Source: Deltaproteobacteria bacterium
GTDB taxonomy: Bacteria; Desulfobacterota; DSM-4660; Desulfatiglandales; HGW-15
Assembly: GCA_030671095.1 (NCBI GenBank)
Contig: DAOVAK010000002.1
Coordinates: forward strand, 1-23,559
Length of the DNA: 23,559 nt
Reading direction: 5' to 3'
Each line of letters opens with the position of its first letter. Positions within the stretch are counted from its first letter, which is position 1. Positions 7,015 to 19,121 of this stretch are shown one piece after another. A model generated the notes under the pieces. That model was not told the origin of the DNA. It saw only the letters and a list, made by a program, of their open reading frames with translations, and ran no database searches. The position numbers and the translations under genes are program-made.

Positions 7015-8325
7015 ATGTCAAAAAAAAAAGACATATGGGAGCAAATCACCAAAAGTTTGGAATCTCAACTGTCCAAATCAGAGCTTAACACATGGTTCTC
7101 TCAAGCAACGCTCAGAAAATCTAATCCCGACTTAGCGATCATCGGCGTCCCCAATAAATTTATTGCCAATTGGTTACGAGAAAAATATTACATCCAGATC
7201 AAAAACGCCTTTGAAGCCATCCTCAACCGATCCCCCGAATTACACTTCATCTATGATCACCCATCTGACAGGGTAGAATCCCCTGATGGGGAACCCTCCC
7301 TGAAACAGGAAGTCTATTCTGAACATCAATTAGATCCGTCCATGACTTTCGATGGGCTTCACATGGGAGAATGCAATCGTTTTGCCTGTTCATCGGCCTT
7401 AGAGGTCGCCAAAAGGCCGGCTGAGCAATATAACCCATTCTACATCTTTTCTGATCTGAGCCTAGGTAAGACCCATCTCTTGAACGCCATAGGAAACCAT
7501 GTACTCCGTAAAAACCCATATTCTCACGTGCGGTATCTCTCTTCAAACACATTCACTTCTGATTTTACTTATTCCATAAAGAACAAAAATCTTCAGGCGT
7601 TCCGGGAAAGATATTGTGGTCTCGATTTGCTGCTATTGGACGATGTACAGTTGCTCGGGAACCGTAAAAGGACACAAGAGGAATTTCTTTTCGTTTTTGA
7701 CGCCCTCTACGGAGCCAGGAAGCAGATTGTGATTTCGGGGGATAGCCCCCCGAATCAACTGACGAGGATGAACTCTCGCCTGAAATCAAGACTGGGCTCC
7801 GGACTCATCTCAGAGATTGAGGTCCCGGATCAGAGCACAAAGATACACATTATTAGGAAAAAGGCAAAAGAAGATGGTATTCCTATTCCGGATGACGTAA
7901 TCTTCTTTCTCGCCAAGTCCAATAGGGATATCAAGGGGCTAATCAAGAATATCGTGAGGATTGAGACCTATGCATCGCTCAACCGTGGAGACATAAACAT
8001 CTCCAGGGTAAAATCTCTCATCAAGGATGATAGGAGAAAGGAAGCTGGAATGGATGATGTGAAATCCATCACAGCGGGCTATTTCAATATCTCCCTGTCT
8101 GAGCTCATCTCAAAGAAAAAACAGAGAGTCTATTCCTATCCAAGACAGGTGGCTATGTATCTCTGCAGGAAATACACGGATTCATCCTTTAAGCAGATCG
8201 GAGATGCCTTTGGGAATAAGGACCATTCCACAGTGATCTACGCCGTGAATCGGATTGAGAAGTACAAGGTTCGGAAAAAAGAGATACGGGAAGATCTGAA
8301 TAAGCTGGAGGATTTATTGGGATAA
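7015..8325 (+). CDS. dnaA: DnaA family replication initiator, paralogue 1, with altered P-loop
   Basis: Domain I (residues 1-75, with the WFSQATL and VPNKFIANWLREKY segments), a short linker, AAA+ domain III and DNA-binding domain IV are all present in 436 residues, near the family length. Walker B is LDLLLLDD (203-210), arginine-finger residues R255 and R259 are kept, and sensor II arginine appears to be R315. The domain IV signature reads NKDHSTVIYA (401-410), close to the usual GRDHTTVLHA. The P-loop is odd: S146-D-L-S-L-G-K-T153 instead of GG(T/V)GLGKT, losing three glycines including the invariant first one. Start is ATG followed by a run of ten A residues in codons 2-5; no clear ribosome site. 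It heads the dnaN-gyrB-gyrA block, the normal place for dnaA. ATP affinity may be altered (inference). Confidence 0.9.
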   Translation: MSKKKDIWEQITKSLESQLSKSELNTWFSQATLRKSNPDLAIIGVPNKFIANWLREKYYIQIKNAFEAILNRSPELHFIYDHPSDRVESPDGEPSLKQEVYSEHQLDPSMTFDGLHMGECNRFACSSALEVAKRPAEQYNPFYIFSDLSLGKTHLLNAIGNHVLRKNPYSHVRYLSSNTFTSDFTYSIKNKNLQAFRERYCGLDLLLLDDVQLLGNRKRTQEEFLFVFDALYGARKQIVISGDSPPNQLTRMNSRLKSRLGSGLISEIEVPDQSTKIHIIRKKAKEDGIPIPDDVIFFLAKSNRDIKGLIKNIVRIETYASLNRGDINISRVKSLIKDDRRKEAGMDDVKSITAGYFNISLSELISKKKQRVYSYPRQVAMYLCRKYTDSSFKQIGDAFGNKDHSTVIYAVNRIEKYKVRKKEIREDLNKLEDLLG

Positions 8326-8588
8326 GCCTTTAGAACATTCCACGCTCCCTAAGGGAATCTCTCTTTTAAAATTTTTTGAACATTACTCAACAAAAAGCAC
8401 ATTATTTTTGATCAAAGAAAAAAATATTTTCATAGATTAGAGAAAAGACTGGGAAGATTTATCAAAACTTATCAATAATTTTTTCTGTGTCTCTGAAGGC
8501 TTAAAGGACTAATTAACAAAATAACATATATATATTATGATTATGATATTAGAATTGTATTTTTAATAAATAATATGGGGAGGGGAAT
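8326..8588. other. AT-rich dnaA-dnaN gap, candidate replication origin (oriC)
   Basis: No gene fits in these 263 bp. Two DnaA-box-like 9-mers, TTATCAAAA (8459-8467) and TTATCAATA (8469-8477), repeat at exactly 10 bp; each differs from TTATCCACA at two positions. A stretch of about 70 bp (8508-8579) that is almost pure A/T follows, with repeated TTATGA, as expected for an unwinding element. An ATTCC/GGAAT inverted repeat (8337-8358) followed by T-rich sequence may terminate dnaA. Location between dnaA and dnaN supports an origin, but no canonical box was found. The dnaN promoter probably lies here as well. Confidence 0.4.
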
Positions 8589-12097
<3,509 letters not shown>

Positions 12098-12202
12098 CCG
12101 TCTAACCCCTTTATTCTTTAAATCCATAACATACCTCCATTGAACAGCACCCATCCACGAATCACTGAAGCCGGGACTCACCCACACAAAGGATTGCCAG
12201 GT

Positions 12203-12232
12203 TTGACTCCCACGGGATCACTAACGGATAGT
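12203..12232 (+). promoter_or_regulatory. Candidate gyrA promoter
   Basis: TTGACT (12203-12208), 18-nt spacer, GATAGT (12227-12232) in the 209-bp gap between gyrB and gyrA. The match to consensus is moderate. The rest of the gap shows no gene. Confidence 0.3.
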
Positions 12233-12306
12233 CAAGTGCTCAGAGGTATGAAGACACCTAGGGGGTTGTTTTCAATAGAGGTGAGAAAATTGATGAGGAG
12301 AGAAAT

Positions 12307-14733
12307 ATGGTGGCCAATGTAAGTCCTGACATTGTGAACATTGAAGATGAGATGAAAAAGTCCTATCTCGAATATTCCATGAGTGTGATCGTGGGGAGGG
12401 CCCTGCCAGACATTCGAGATGGTCTCAAGCCTGTTCACCGACGCGTGCTCTATAGCATGCATGAGATGAAGAACTACTTCAACCGGCCCTTTAAGAAGTC
12501 CGCCAGGGTCGTTGGGGACGTGATTGGGAAGTACCACCCACATGGAGATGCCGCGGTCTATGACACCATTGTGCGCCTGGCACAAGATTTTTCCATGAGG
12601 TACCGCCTGGTAGATGGCCAGGGCAATTTCGGATCCGTAGATGGGGACCCTCCTGCCGCCATGCGTTATACAGAAGTGAGGATGACGCGGTTGGCGCAAG
12701 ATTTCCTCTCCGACATTGAGAAAGAGACGGTGGATTTCAATACCAATTATGACGACTCCCTCTCAGAACCTTCCATCCTGCCCACAACCATTCCCAACCT
12801 ACTCATCAACGGCAGCTCGGGAATTGCCGTCGGTATGGCGACCAACATCCCGCCTCACAATCTTTCCGAGGTGTGTGATGCCGTCATAAGGGTGATTGAT
12901 CAGCCCGATGTGGGCCTAGAGGAATTGATTGGGCTCATTCCGGCCCCAGACTTCCCGACGGCGGGATTTATCCTTGGGAAAAAGGGGATTTACGAGGCCT
13001 ACAAGACGGGAAAGGGAATTATCAAGATAAGGGCCAGGGCCTTTGTGGAGAAGGTGGGCAAGCGCCGAGAAAGGATCGTGGTCTCAGAGATACCTTACCA
13101 GGTGAATAAAACAAAGCTCCTGGAAAAGATAGCGGAGTTGGTCAGAGAGAAAAAGGTAGAGGGGATCTCTGACATCAGGGACGAATCGGACAGAGATGGG
13201 ATGCGAATTGTTGTAGAGGTAAGAAGGGATGGAAAATCCCTGGTGATACTTAACCGCCTGTACAAATTTACGCAGATGGAGATCTCCTTTGGAATCATTC
13301 TGCTGGCCATCGTGAAGGGACAACCCCAGACCCTAACGCTCAAAGAGATCCTCCAGTTCTTCATTGATCACCGTCGTGAGATTATCATTCGTCGGACCAT
13401 ATATGACCTCAGGAAGGCAGAGGAGCGTGCTCACATCCTTGAGGGACTAAAGAAGGCCATGGATTTCTTGGATGATGTGATCGAGTTGATCAGATCCTCC
13501 TCAGACCCTCGGGAGGCAAAGGCCAGATTGATGGCCGAGCTTGAGTTTTCCGATATCCAAGCACAGGCTATTCTGGATATGAGGTTGCAAAGGTTGACAG
13601 GACTGGAAAGGGAGAAGCTGGATGCCGAATACCAAGATCTGATCAAGAATATTGCACGATTTAAGGCCATTTTGGAAAGTCCAGCCATGGTACAGCAGAT
13701 CATCAAAGATGAAATACAGGAAATTAGGGGAAAATATGGTGATGAGCGCAGGACTGAAATCCTGGAGGAGACCGGAGAGATAGATCTGGAGGACCTTATT
13801 GCAGAGGAAGATATGGTCGTCACATTCAGCCACCAGGGATATATTAAGAGGAACCCCATCAGTCTTTACAGGGCACAGCGACGGGGCGGCAAGGGCCTGA
13901 CCGGTGTGAGACCCAAGGCAGAAGACTTTGTTGAGAGTCTCTTTGTGGCATCTTCCCATGATACCTTTTTCTTTTTTACAAACAAGGGACGTGTCTACTG
14001 GAAGAAGGTCCATGAGATCCCAGAAGCAGGAAGGATGTCCCGGGGAAAGGCTATCGTTAACCTCCTCGATTTAAAGAGGGGGGAGCGTGTGGCCACCACA
14101 CTTTCGGTAAGGGATTTTGAAGAAGGGAAGTACGTGGTTATGGCCACGAAAAGGGGGTTGGTCAAGAAGACGGAACTGGCGGCTTACAGCCATCCTAGAT
14201 CCACGGGAATTGTTGCCCTAAGGATCCGGGATGAGGATGAGCTGATCGCTGTGCGCGTGACAAGCGGGGAACACGACATCTTCCTGTCCACACGGCAAGG
14301 GAAATCGATCCGGTTCAAGGAGTCTGATTTGAGGGCCATGGGAAGGGTTGCAGAAGGAAACATCGGGATCAGGATTGAACCGGAAGACTATGTGGTGGGG
14401 ATGGAGGCCCTTACGGAGGAGGGAGCCACCATCCTGACTGTGACGCAGAACGGGTACGGAAAGAGGACCAGAATAGAAGAATATCGCCGGCAGGCAAGGG
14501 GCGGCAAGGGAATACTCACCATAAAGACGACAGAGCGAAATGGACCCGTCGTTTATTCCTATCAAGTCACCGATCAGGACCAACTCATGATTATTTCTGA
14601 ACACGGGAAGATCATCCGGTTGAGAGTGGCAGACATCTCTGTCATAGGACGGAATACCCAAGGTGTGAAATTGATCGGCCTAGGAGAGGGAGAAAAGGTG
14701 GTGGGTGTGGCCAGGTTGATGGAGGAGGATTAG
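12307..14733 (+). CDS. gyrA: DNA gyrase subunit A
   Basis: DNA-cleaving subunit of gyrase. In the 808 residues, catalytic Tyr121 sits in [10 protein letters not shown], the quinolone-resistance region is [14 protein letters not shown] (77-90), and the GyrA box QRRGGKG near residue 525 starts the C-terminal DNA-wrapping beta-pinwheel; this box marks gyrase and argues against topoisomerase IV ParC. The residue equivalent to Escherichia coli Ser83 is Ala82, while Asp86 is kept; Ala here occurs naturally in many bacteria and can lower quinolone sensitivity (inference). ATG start has GAGGAG 6-11 nt upstream. It is separated from gyrB by 209 bp and may have its own promoter. Confidence 0.97.
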   Translation: MVANVSPDIVNIEDEMKKSYLEYSMSVIVGRALPDIRDGLKPVHRRVLYSMHEMKNYFNRPFKKSARVVGDVIGKYHPHGDAAVYDTIVRLAQDFSMRYRLVDGQGNFGSVDGDPPAAMRYTEVRMTRLAQDFLSDIEKETVDFNTNYDDSLSEPSILPTTIPNLLINGSSGIAVGMATNIPPHNLSEVCDAVIRVIDQPDVGLEELIGLIPAPDFPTAGFILGKKGIYEAYKTGKGIIKIRARAFVEKVGKRRERIVVSEIPYQVNKTKLLEKIAELVREKKVEGISDIRDESDRDGMRIVVEVRRDGKSLVILNRLYKFTQMEISFGIILLAIVKGQPQTLTLKEILQFFIDHRREIIIRRTIYDLRKAEERAHILEGLKKAMDFLDDVIELIRSSSDPREAKARLMAELEFSDIQAQAILDMRLQRLTGLEREKLDAEYQDLIKNIARFKAILESPAMVQQIIKDEIQEIRGKYGDERRTEILEETGEIDLEDLIAEEDMVVTFSHQGYIKRNPISLYRAQRRGGKGLTGVRPKAEDFVESLFVASSHDTFFFFTNKGRVYWKKVHEIPEAGRMSRGKAIVNLLDLKRGERVATTLSVRDFEEGKYVVMATKRGLVKKTELAAYSHPRSTGIVALRIRDEDELIAVRVTSGEHDIFLSTRQGKSIRFKESDLRAMGRVAEGNIGIRIEPEDYVVGMEALTEEGATILTVTQNGYGKRTRIEEYRRQARGGKGILTIKTTERNGPVVYSYQVTDQDQLMIISEHGKIIRLRVADISVIGRNTQGVKLIGLGEGEKVVGVARLMEED

Positions 14734-14856
14734 GAGGATGCAGAGGACGGGCGGGGCGGATCCTAGATGCTGGATGAAGGAAGGTTTTTGGCCCCTCCAG
14801 AGAACCCCGCTCAGCCCAACAGTAGTTTCTGCACGGCTGTTTCAAAGGGCTAAAAT

Positions 14857-14887
14857 GATACGGATTTTGATTCAAATATTCCGTATC
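14857..14887. repeat. Inverted repeat between gyrA and gpsA
   Basis: Perfect 8-bp arms GATACGGA (14857-14864) and TCCGTATC (14880-14887) with a 15-nt spacer. No T-run follows, so it is not an intrinsic terminator; it could be an operator for gpsA. No gene was found in this 207-bp gap. Confidence 0.35.
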
Positions 14888-14905
14888 CGGTATCTGGTGG
14901 TATCG

Positions 14906-14932
14906 TGGAGAGAAGGGTTCTGGAGAGAAGGG
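14906..14932 (+). repeat. Duplicated Shine-Dalgarno-like 12-mer before gpsA
   Basis: TGGAGAGAAGGG appears twice, at 14906-14917 and 14921-14932, separated by TTC. The second copy ends 8 nt before the GTG start of gpsA and can serve as its ribosome site; the first copy looks like a local duplication. Confidence 0.5.
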
Positions 14933-14940
14933 AATAGACT

Positions 14941-15963
14941 GTGTCTAAACCTGGAATTTCAAAGATAGCGGTTATCGGTGCCGGGAGTTGGGGTACCACA
15001 TTGGGCAACCTCCTCGTGGAAAAGGGTTGCCAGGTTGATCTATGGGTGAGGGAGGAGGAAGTCTATTATCAGATAAAAGAGGAGCGCGTTAACAGGAGAT
15101 TTTTGCCGGATATGGCTTTGGATCCTCTACTGAACCCCGTACGGTCTTATGAGGAGGCACTCTCGGAAAAGGAGCTGGTTCTGCTTGTCGTCCCAAGCCA
15201 GTTCTTTCGCGAAGTCTTAAACCATATCAAACCCCACCTTCGTCCAGGGATGGCCCTCATGTCAGCAAACAAGGGCATTGAAAACGAGACCCTGTTGACC
15301 ATGTCCCAGGTTGCCGAAACGGTCCTTCATAAAGAGTATATGGGGCGTTATGCATGTCTGACTGGGCCCAGTTTTGCGAGGGAGGTCTTCCTGAAGCACC
15401 CCACAGCCGTAACCATGGGATGCCGTGATGTGAACCATGCAGAGCGGCTTCAACGCCTTTTTTCTACAGAGTTTTTTAGGGTGTATACTACCGAGGATCT
15501 CATCGGTATTGAACTGGCAGGGGCATTGAAGAATGTGTTAGCCATAGCAGCCGGAGTGTCAGATGGATTGAATTTCGGCCACAATGCTAGGGCCGCGTTG
15601 ATTACCCGAGGCCTGGCAGAGATAACCAGGTTGGGAGTGGCCATGGGGGCCAATCCACTCACGTTTGCAGGACTGGCAGGGATGGGAGACCTTGTTCTGA
15701 CCTGCACGGGAGACCTGAGCAGAAACCGGAGCGTGGGGCTAAAAATGGGACAAGGGATGAAGCTTCAGGAGATTATTCAGGGAATGGATATGGTGGCAGA
15801 AGGTGTCAAAACAACCGTTGCCGCTCACCAATTGGCCATGAAGATGGGCGTGGATATGCCGATTATCAATCAGGTCTACCATATCCTTTATGATGGAAAA
15901 GACCCAAAAAAGGCGGTTAGAGAAATCATGACCAGGGAGCTGAAGCCTGAACTGCATACCTGA
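14941..15963 (+). CDS. gpsA: Glycerol-3-phosphate dehydrogenase [NAD(P)+]
   Basis: Reduces dihydroxyacetone phosphate to sn-glycerol 3-phosphate for phospholipid synthesis; cytosolic. In 340 residues (family about 330-340) the N-terminal Rossmann motif is GAGSWG (13-18), the TGPSFAREV signature lies at 141-149, and catalytic Lys197 is in ELAGALKNV, followed by NARAALITRG and the AGLAGMGDLVLTCT signature (244-257). The start is GTG, supported by the GAGAAGGG site 8 nt upstream and by the match of the N-terminus. birA begins 33 nt after the stop; the genes to 17792 probably form one unit. Confidence 0.96.
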   Translation: MSKPGISKIAVIGAGSWGTTLGNLLVEKGCQVDLWVREEEVYYQIKEERVNRRFLPDMALDPLLNPVRSYEEALSEKELVLLVVPSQFFREVLNHIKPHLRPGMALMSANKGIENETLLTMSQVAETVLHKEYMGRYACLTGPSFAREVFLKHPTAVTMGCRDVNHAERLQRLFSTEFFRVYTTEDLIGIELAGALKNVLAIAAGVSDGLNFGHNARAALITRGLAEITRLGVAMGANPLTFAGLAGMGDLVLTCTGDLSRNRSVGLKMGQGMKLQEIIQGMDMVAEGVKTTVAAHQLAMKMGVDMPIINQVYHILYDGKDPKKAVREIMTRELKPELHT

Positions 15964-15996
15964 ATTTTATTAAGTGAAGCATAGCGAAAAGGGATA

Positions 15997-16809
15997 ATGT
16001 TGTCGGAACAATATGGCCTAGATCGGCATATCATCCTCAAAAGATTGGGCTCATCCCTGTTTGCCCAAAACATCGTATTCCACTGGTCCTTAGATTCCAC
16101 AAACACATTGGCGAAAGAGCTGGCGGCCCAAGGCGCACCGGAGGGAACCCTGGTCCTGACTGAGGTGCAGAGAGCGGGCAGGGGGAGAATGGGAAGGCAG
16201 TGGGTTTCGCCAGGGTATGTGAACCTCCTCTTTTCCCTTTTATTAAGACCCGATATCCAGAAAGATCAGGTTTTCGTTACCACGATGATCTTGGCCCTGG
16301 CAACCATTGAGGCCATCAAGAGCAAAACCGGTCTAACATCGAGGATCAAGTGGCCCAATGACATATTTGTGGCGGGCAAGAAATTGGGTGGGATTCTCAC
16401 AGAGTTTTCATTGCGTCAAGGAGAGATTGAATATGTTGTCCTAGGCCTTGGTCTCAATGTGAACTGGAGCCCCGATCGGACCGAAGAAGCCTCCAATCTC
16501 GCCACAAGCATTCTGGCCGAAACGGGGTCTAGGATCTCCAGAAACGATTTGTTAGTCACCATCTTGAGGATATTTGAGATTTACTACCGGGAGGTTTTAT
16601 CAGGACAGATCGACGATTTTTACAGGACATGGAATGAGGCTTCCATGATCATAGGGCGGAATGTGGAGATCGTATCCCCCAAAGAGACGACCCGTGGAAA
16701 GGCCCTCCGCATAGATCGCAGCGGTGCACTGGTCATAGAAGATGACGCGGGCAAAGAACAGAAAATTATTATTGGTGAAGTATCCGTAACCTTGGGGAAA
16801 AAAGGATGA
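15997..16809 (+). CDS. birA: Biotin--[acetyl-CoA-carboxylase] ligase, monofunctional
   Basis: Activates biotin to biotinyl-AMP and attaches it to the lysine of biotin carboxyl carrier proteins. The 270 residues hold the biotin-binding GRGRMGR loop (61-67), KWPND (118-122) and the KKLGGILTE segment with a catalytic lysine (128-136), then a small C-terminal SH3-like domain. No N-terminal helix-turn-helix domain is present, so it should not act as a biotin repressor, unlike the E. coli protein. ATG start follows AAAAGGG. Its TGA stop overlaps the ATG of the next gene by 4 nt, so the two are translationally coupled. Confidence 0.95.
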   Translation: MLSEQYGLDRHIILKRLGSSLFAQNIVFHWSLDSTNTLAKELAAQGAPEGTLVLTEVQRAGRGRMGRQWVSPGYVNLLFSLLLRPDIQKDQVFVTTMILALATIEAIKSKTGLTSRIKWPNDIFVAGKKLGGILTEFSLRQGEIEYVVLGLGLNVNWSPDRTEEASNLATSILAETGSRISRNDLLVTILRIFEIYYREVLSGQIDDFYRTWNEASMIIGRNVEIVSPKETTRGKALRIDRSGALVIEDDAGKEQKIIIGEVSVTLGKKG

Positions 16810-17792
16810 AAGTGCTGATTACCTGCAACCTTCCTCAAGAGGTTAGAGCCTGTATAGAGAAGGAGCACCACGTGCAGATCAATGATAAGGACCGTCCCAT
16901 GGAGAGGAATAATCTCCTTCAGCGTGTGAAAAATAAGGAAGGGCTCCTCTGCACGATTACAGACCAGATTGATAGAGAGCTCCTGGACAAGGCACCCCAT
17001 CTAAGGATGATCGCCAACTATGGCGTAGGCTTTAATAATATCGATGTGAAGGCAGCCACTGCCAGGGGTATTCCCGTCTCCAACACACCCGGCGTGCTCA
17101 CCGATGCCACCGCTGATATCACCTTTGCGCTGATCCTGGCCACGGCCAGGCGTGTCGTGGAAGGGGACAAGAGAAACAGGGAAGGGGAATTCAAGTTTTG
17201 GGCCCCTTTACATTTCCTGGGAAGGGAAGTGAGCGGCAAAACGTTGGGTATTGTCGGTTTGGGCCGAATAGGAAAGGCCGTGGTGCGAAGAGCCAGGGGA
17301 TTTGAGATGCGCGTCCTTTATCACAATCGTCATCCCATGGAGGAATCCGAGGAAAAACAACTGGACGTCCAATATGTGGACCTAAAAAGGCTCCTCACTG
17401 AGGCAGATTTCGTCTCACTCCATGTGCCCCTCACGGATCAAACGCACCATTTGATTGGCTCCCATGAACTGGAACTGATGAAGCCCAGTTCGTACCTGAT
17501 TAATGCATCGCGAGGACCCGTGGTGGATGAGAAGGCCCTTGTAGAAGCCCTCAAAAATGGGAAGATCGCGGGGGCAGGTCTGGATGTGTACGAAGAGGAA
17601 CCGGATTTGGCCCCAGGTCTTACAGATCTGGATAATGTCATCCTTCTCCCCCACGTGGGCAGTGCCACACTGGAGACAAGGACCAAAATGGCTCAGCTTG
17701 CCGCAGACAATCTCCTGGCCGGTCTGAGGGGAGAAATTCCGCCCAATTGCCTAAACTGCGACACAATCTCTCATCGCTCCAGCAGCTTGTAG
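16806..17792 (+). CDS. D-2-hydroxyacid dehydrogenase, glyoxylate/hydroxypyruvate reductase type
   Basis: NAD(P)H-linked reduction of a 2-oxo acid to the D-2-hydroxy acid. The 328-residue protein has the NYGVGFNNID segment (71-80), Rossmann motif GLGRIG (151-156) and the catalytic set Arg236 (NASRGPVVDE), Glu265 (EEEP) and His283 (LPHVGSAT). It resembles glyoxylate reductase (GyaR/GhrB-like), but the substrate cannot be set from sequence; 3-phosphoglycerate dehydrogenase is less likely because no C-terminal ACT domain is present. Start ATG overlaps the birA stop (ATGA). The 64-bp gap that follows is shared with the convergent ilvA. Confidence 0.88.
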   Translation: MKVLITCNLPQEVRACIEKEHHVQINDKDRPMERNNLLQRVKNKEGLLCTITDQIDRELLDKAPHLRMIANYGVGFNNIDVKAATARGIPVSNTPGVLTDATADITFALILATARRVVEGDKRNREGEFKFWAPLHFLGREVSGKTLGIVGLGRIGKAVVRRARGFEMRVLYHNRHPMEESEEKQLDVQYVDLKRLLTEADFVSLHVPLTDQTHHLIGSHELELMKPSSYLINASRGPVVDEKALVEALKNGKIAGAGLDVYEEEPDLAPGLTDLDNVILLPHVGSATLETRTKMAQLAADNLLAGLRGEIPPNCLNCDTISHRSSSL

Positions 17793-17856
17793 CCATGCGG
17801 CGTTCTTGAACGCCCCGCCTGCCAGCGCCTGCCCATCCCGGGGAGTCGAAGCTTCG

Positions 17857-19068
17857 CTAGAGGATCTGTCTTACCTCATATCCTTCTTGTCTGAGTCTAG
17901 CCAGTATATCCTTTGCATGTTCATGCCCTCTCGTCTCCAGGTTTAGCTTCACACGTGAGACCTCTATGGGATTGTCCAGGGCAAGACGATCATGGAAGAT
18001 ATGCAGGATATTGGCCTTCTCTTCGGCAATGATGCCCAAGAGACCCCAAAGGGAGCCTGGAACGTCCAGAAGATTGATCTCGATCCGAATGAGTCTCCCC
18101 ATCTTGACCGAGCCTTTCTGGAGGATACGGTCAATCATACTCGTCTCGATGTTGCCGCCGCTGAGCACCAGGACATAACGTTTCGCTTTGGTGGAGACCT
18201 TATGGTCCATGAGGGCCGCAAGGGGTGTAGCCCCTGCCCCTTCAACAACAATATTTACCTTCTCCAAAAGGTTCATAATGGCCCCTGCAATCCCCTCTTC
18301 ATCCACGCCTGCCATCTCATCCACATACCTTTGCAAGATGGGAAAAGTCAGGTCCCCAGGTTTCTTTATGGCAATTCCATCGGCGAGTGTGGGCATCCCC
18401 TCCACGGCTATGGGCCTGTTTTCATTTAGAGATTGGATGGCAGACGGGCAACAATTGGCTTGGACACCGATGATACGGACATCTGGGCAGAGGGACTTGG
18501 CCGTGATGGCGATGCCGGAGATGAGTCCTCCCCCTCCCACAGGTACCACAATGGCCGTGTCTTTTTCCAATAGGTTGGAGATTTCGAGCCCGATCGTTCC
18601 CTGGCCTGCAATGACACGGGAATCATCAAAGGCGGGAATCAAGATTTTTCCCGTCTCACGTGAAAGCTCAACGGCATGGGCGTATGCCTCGTCATAATTG
18701 GGTCCATGAAGGATGATCTCCGTTCCATATTCCTTAACGGCCATCAATTTCTTTATGGATACCCCTTCAGGCATCACTATGGTGGCGCCAATTCCCAATT
18801 TTCTGGCCGACCAGGCCACACCCTGGGCGTGGTTACCCGCAGAGGCGGCGATGACGCCCTTTTCCTTTTCTTTGGGACCCAATTGAAGGAGGCGATTGTA
18901 GGCTCCCCTCACCTTGAATGATCCTGTTTCCTGGAGGTTTTCCAGTTTAAGAAAGATCTCTGAGCCCAGCATCTCGCTCAGAGATCGGGACGGTATGAGA
19001 GGCGAGGAGAGAATAATCCCCTTGAGCCTTTCTTGGGCGAGTTGAATTTGCTCCAAGTCTGGTTCCAT
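17857..19068 (-). CDS. ilvA: Threonine dehydratase (ammonia-lyase), PLP-dependent, with C-terminal ACT-like domain
   Basis: Deaminates threonine to 2-oxobutanoate, feeding isoleucine synthesis or degradation. The 403 residues include PLP lysine Lys52 in ETGSFKVRGA, SAGNHAQG (76-83), the PLP phosphate-binding GGGG loop (178-181) and TLADGIAIKKPG. From about residue 325 a single ACT-like domain (LIRIEINLLDVPGSLWGLL) follows, the short-regulatory layout of about 400 residues rather than the 510-residue E. coli IlvA. This could be the biosynthetic or the catabolic (TdcB-like) form. ATG start follows AGGAGT. Convergent with the hydroxyacid dehydrogenase gene; the membrane protein gene ends 53 nt upstream on the same strand. 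Confidence 0.92.
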   Translation of the reverse strand: MEPDLEQIQLAQERLKGIILSSPLIPSRSLSEMLGSEIFLKLENLQETGSFKVRGAYNRLLQLGPKEKEKGVIAASAGNHAQGVAWSARKLGIGATIVMPEGVSIKKLMAVKEYGTEIILHGPNYDEAYAHAVELSRETGKILIPAFDDSRVIAGQGTIGLEISNLLEKDTAIVVPVGGGGLISGIAITAKSLCPDVRIIGVQANCCPSAIQSLNENRPIAVEGMPTLADGIAIKKPGDLTFPILQRYVDEMAGVDEEGIAGAIMNLLEKVNIVVEGAGATPLAALMDHKVSTKAKRYVLVLSGGNIETSMIDRILQKGSVKMGRLIRIEINLLDVPGSLWGLLGIIAEEKANILHIFHDRLALDNPIEVSRVKLNLETRGHEHAKDILARLRQEGYEVRQIL

Positions 19069-19121
19069 GTCACTCCTGTCCTATCCATTTGATGTCTCAA
19101 AAATTGTGCAACCCCCTGATA

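Noticed and set aside
14738..14968. 76-codon open frame between gyrA and gpsA
   Set aside because: It runs into gpsA in another frame, lacks a good start site and has no recognisable features.
17799..17814. Hairpin GGCGTT-CTTG-AACGCC as a bidirectional terminator between convergent genes
   Set aside because: The stem is good and the place is right, but no T-run follows on either strand.
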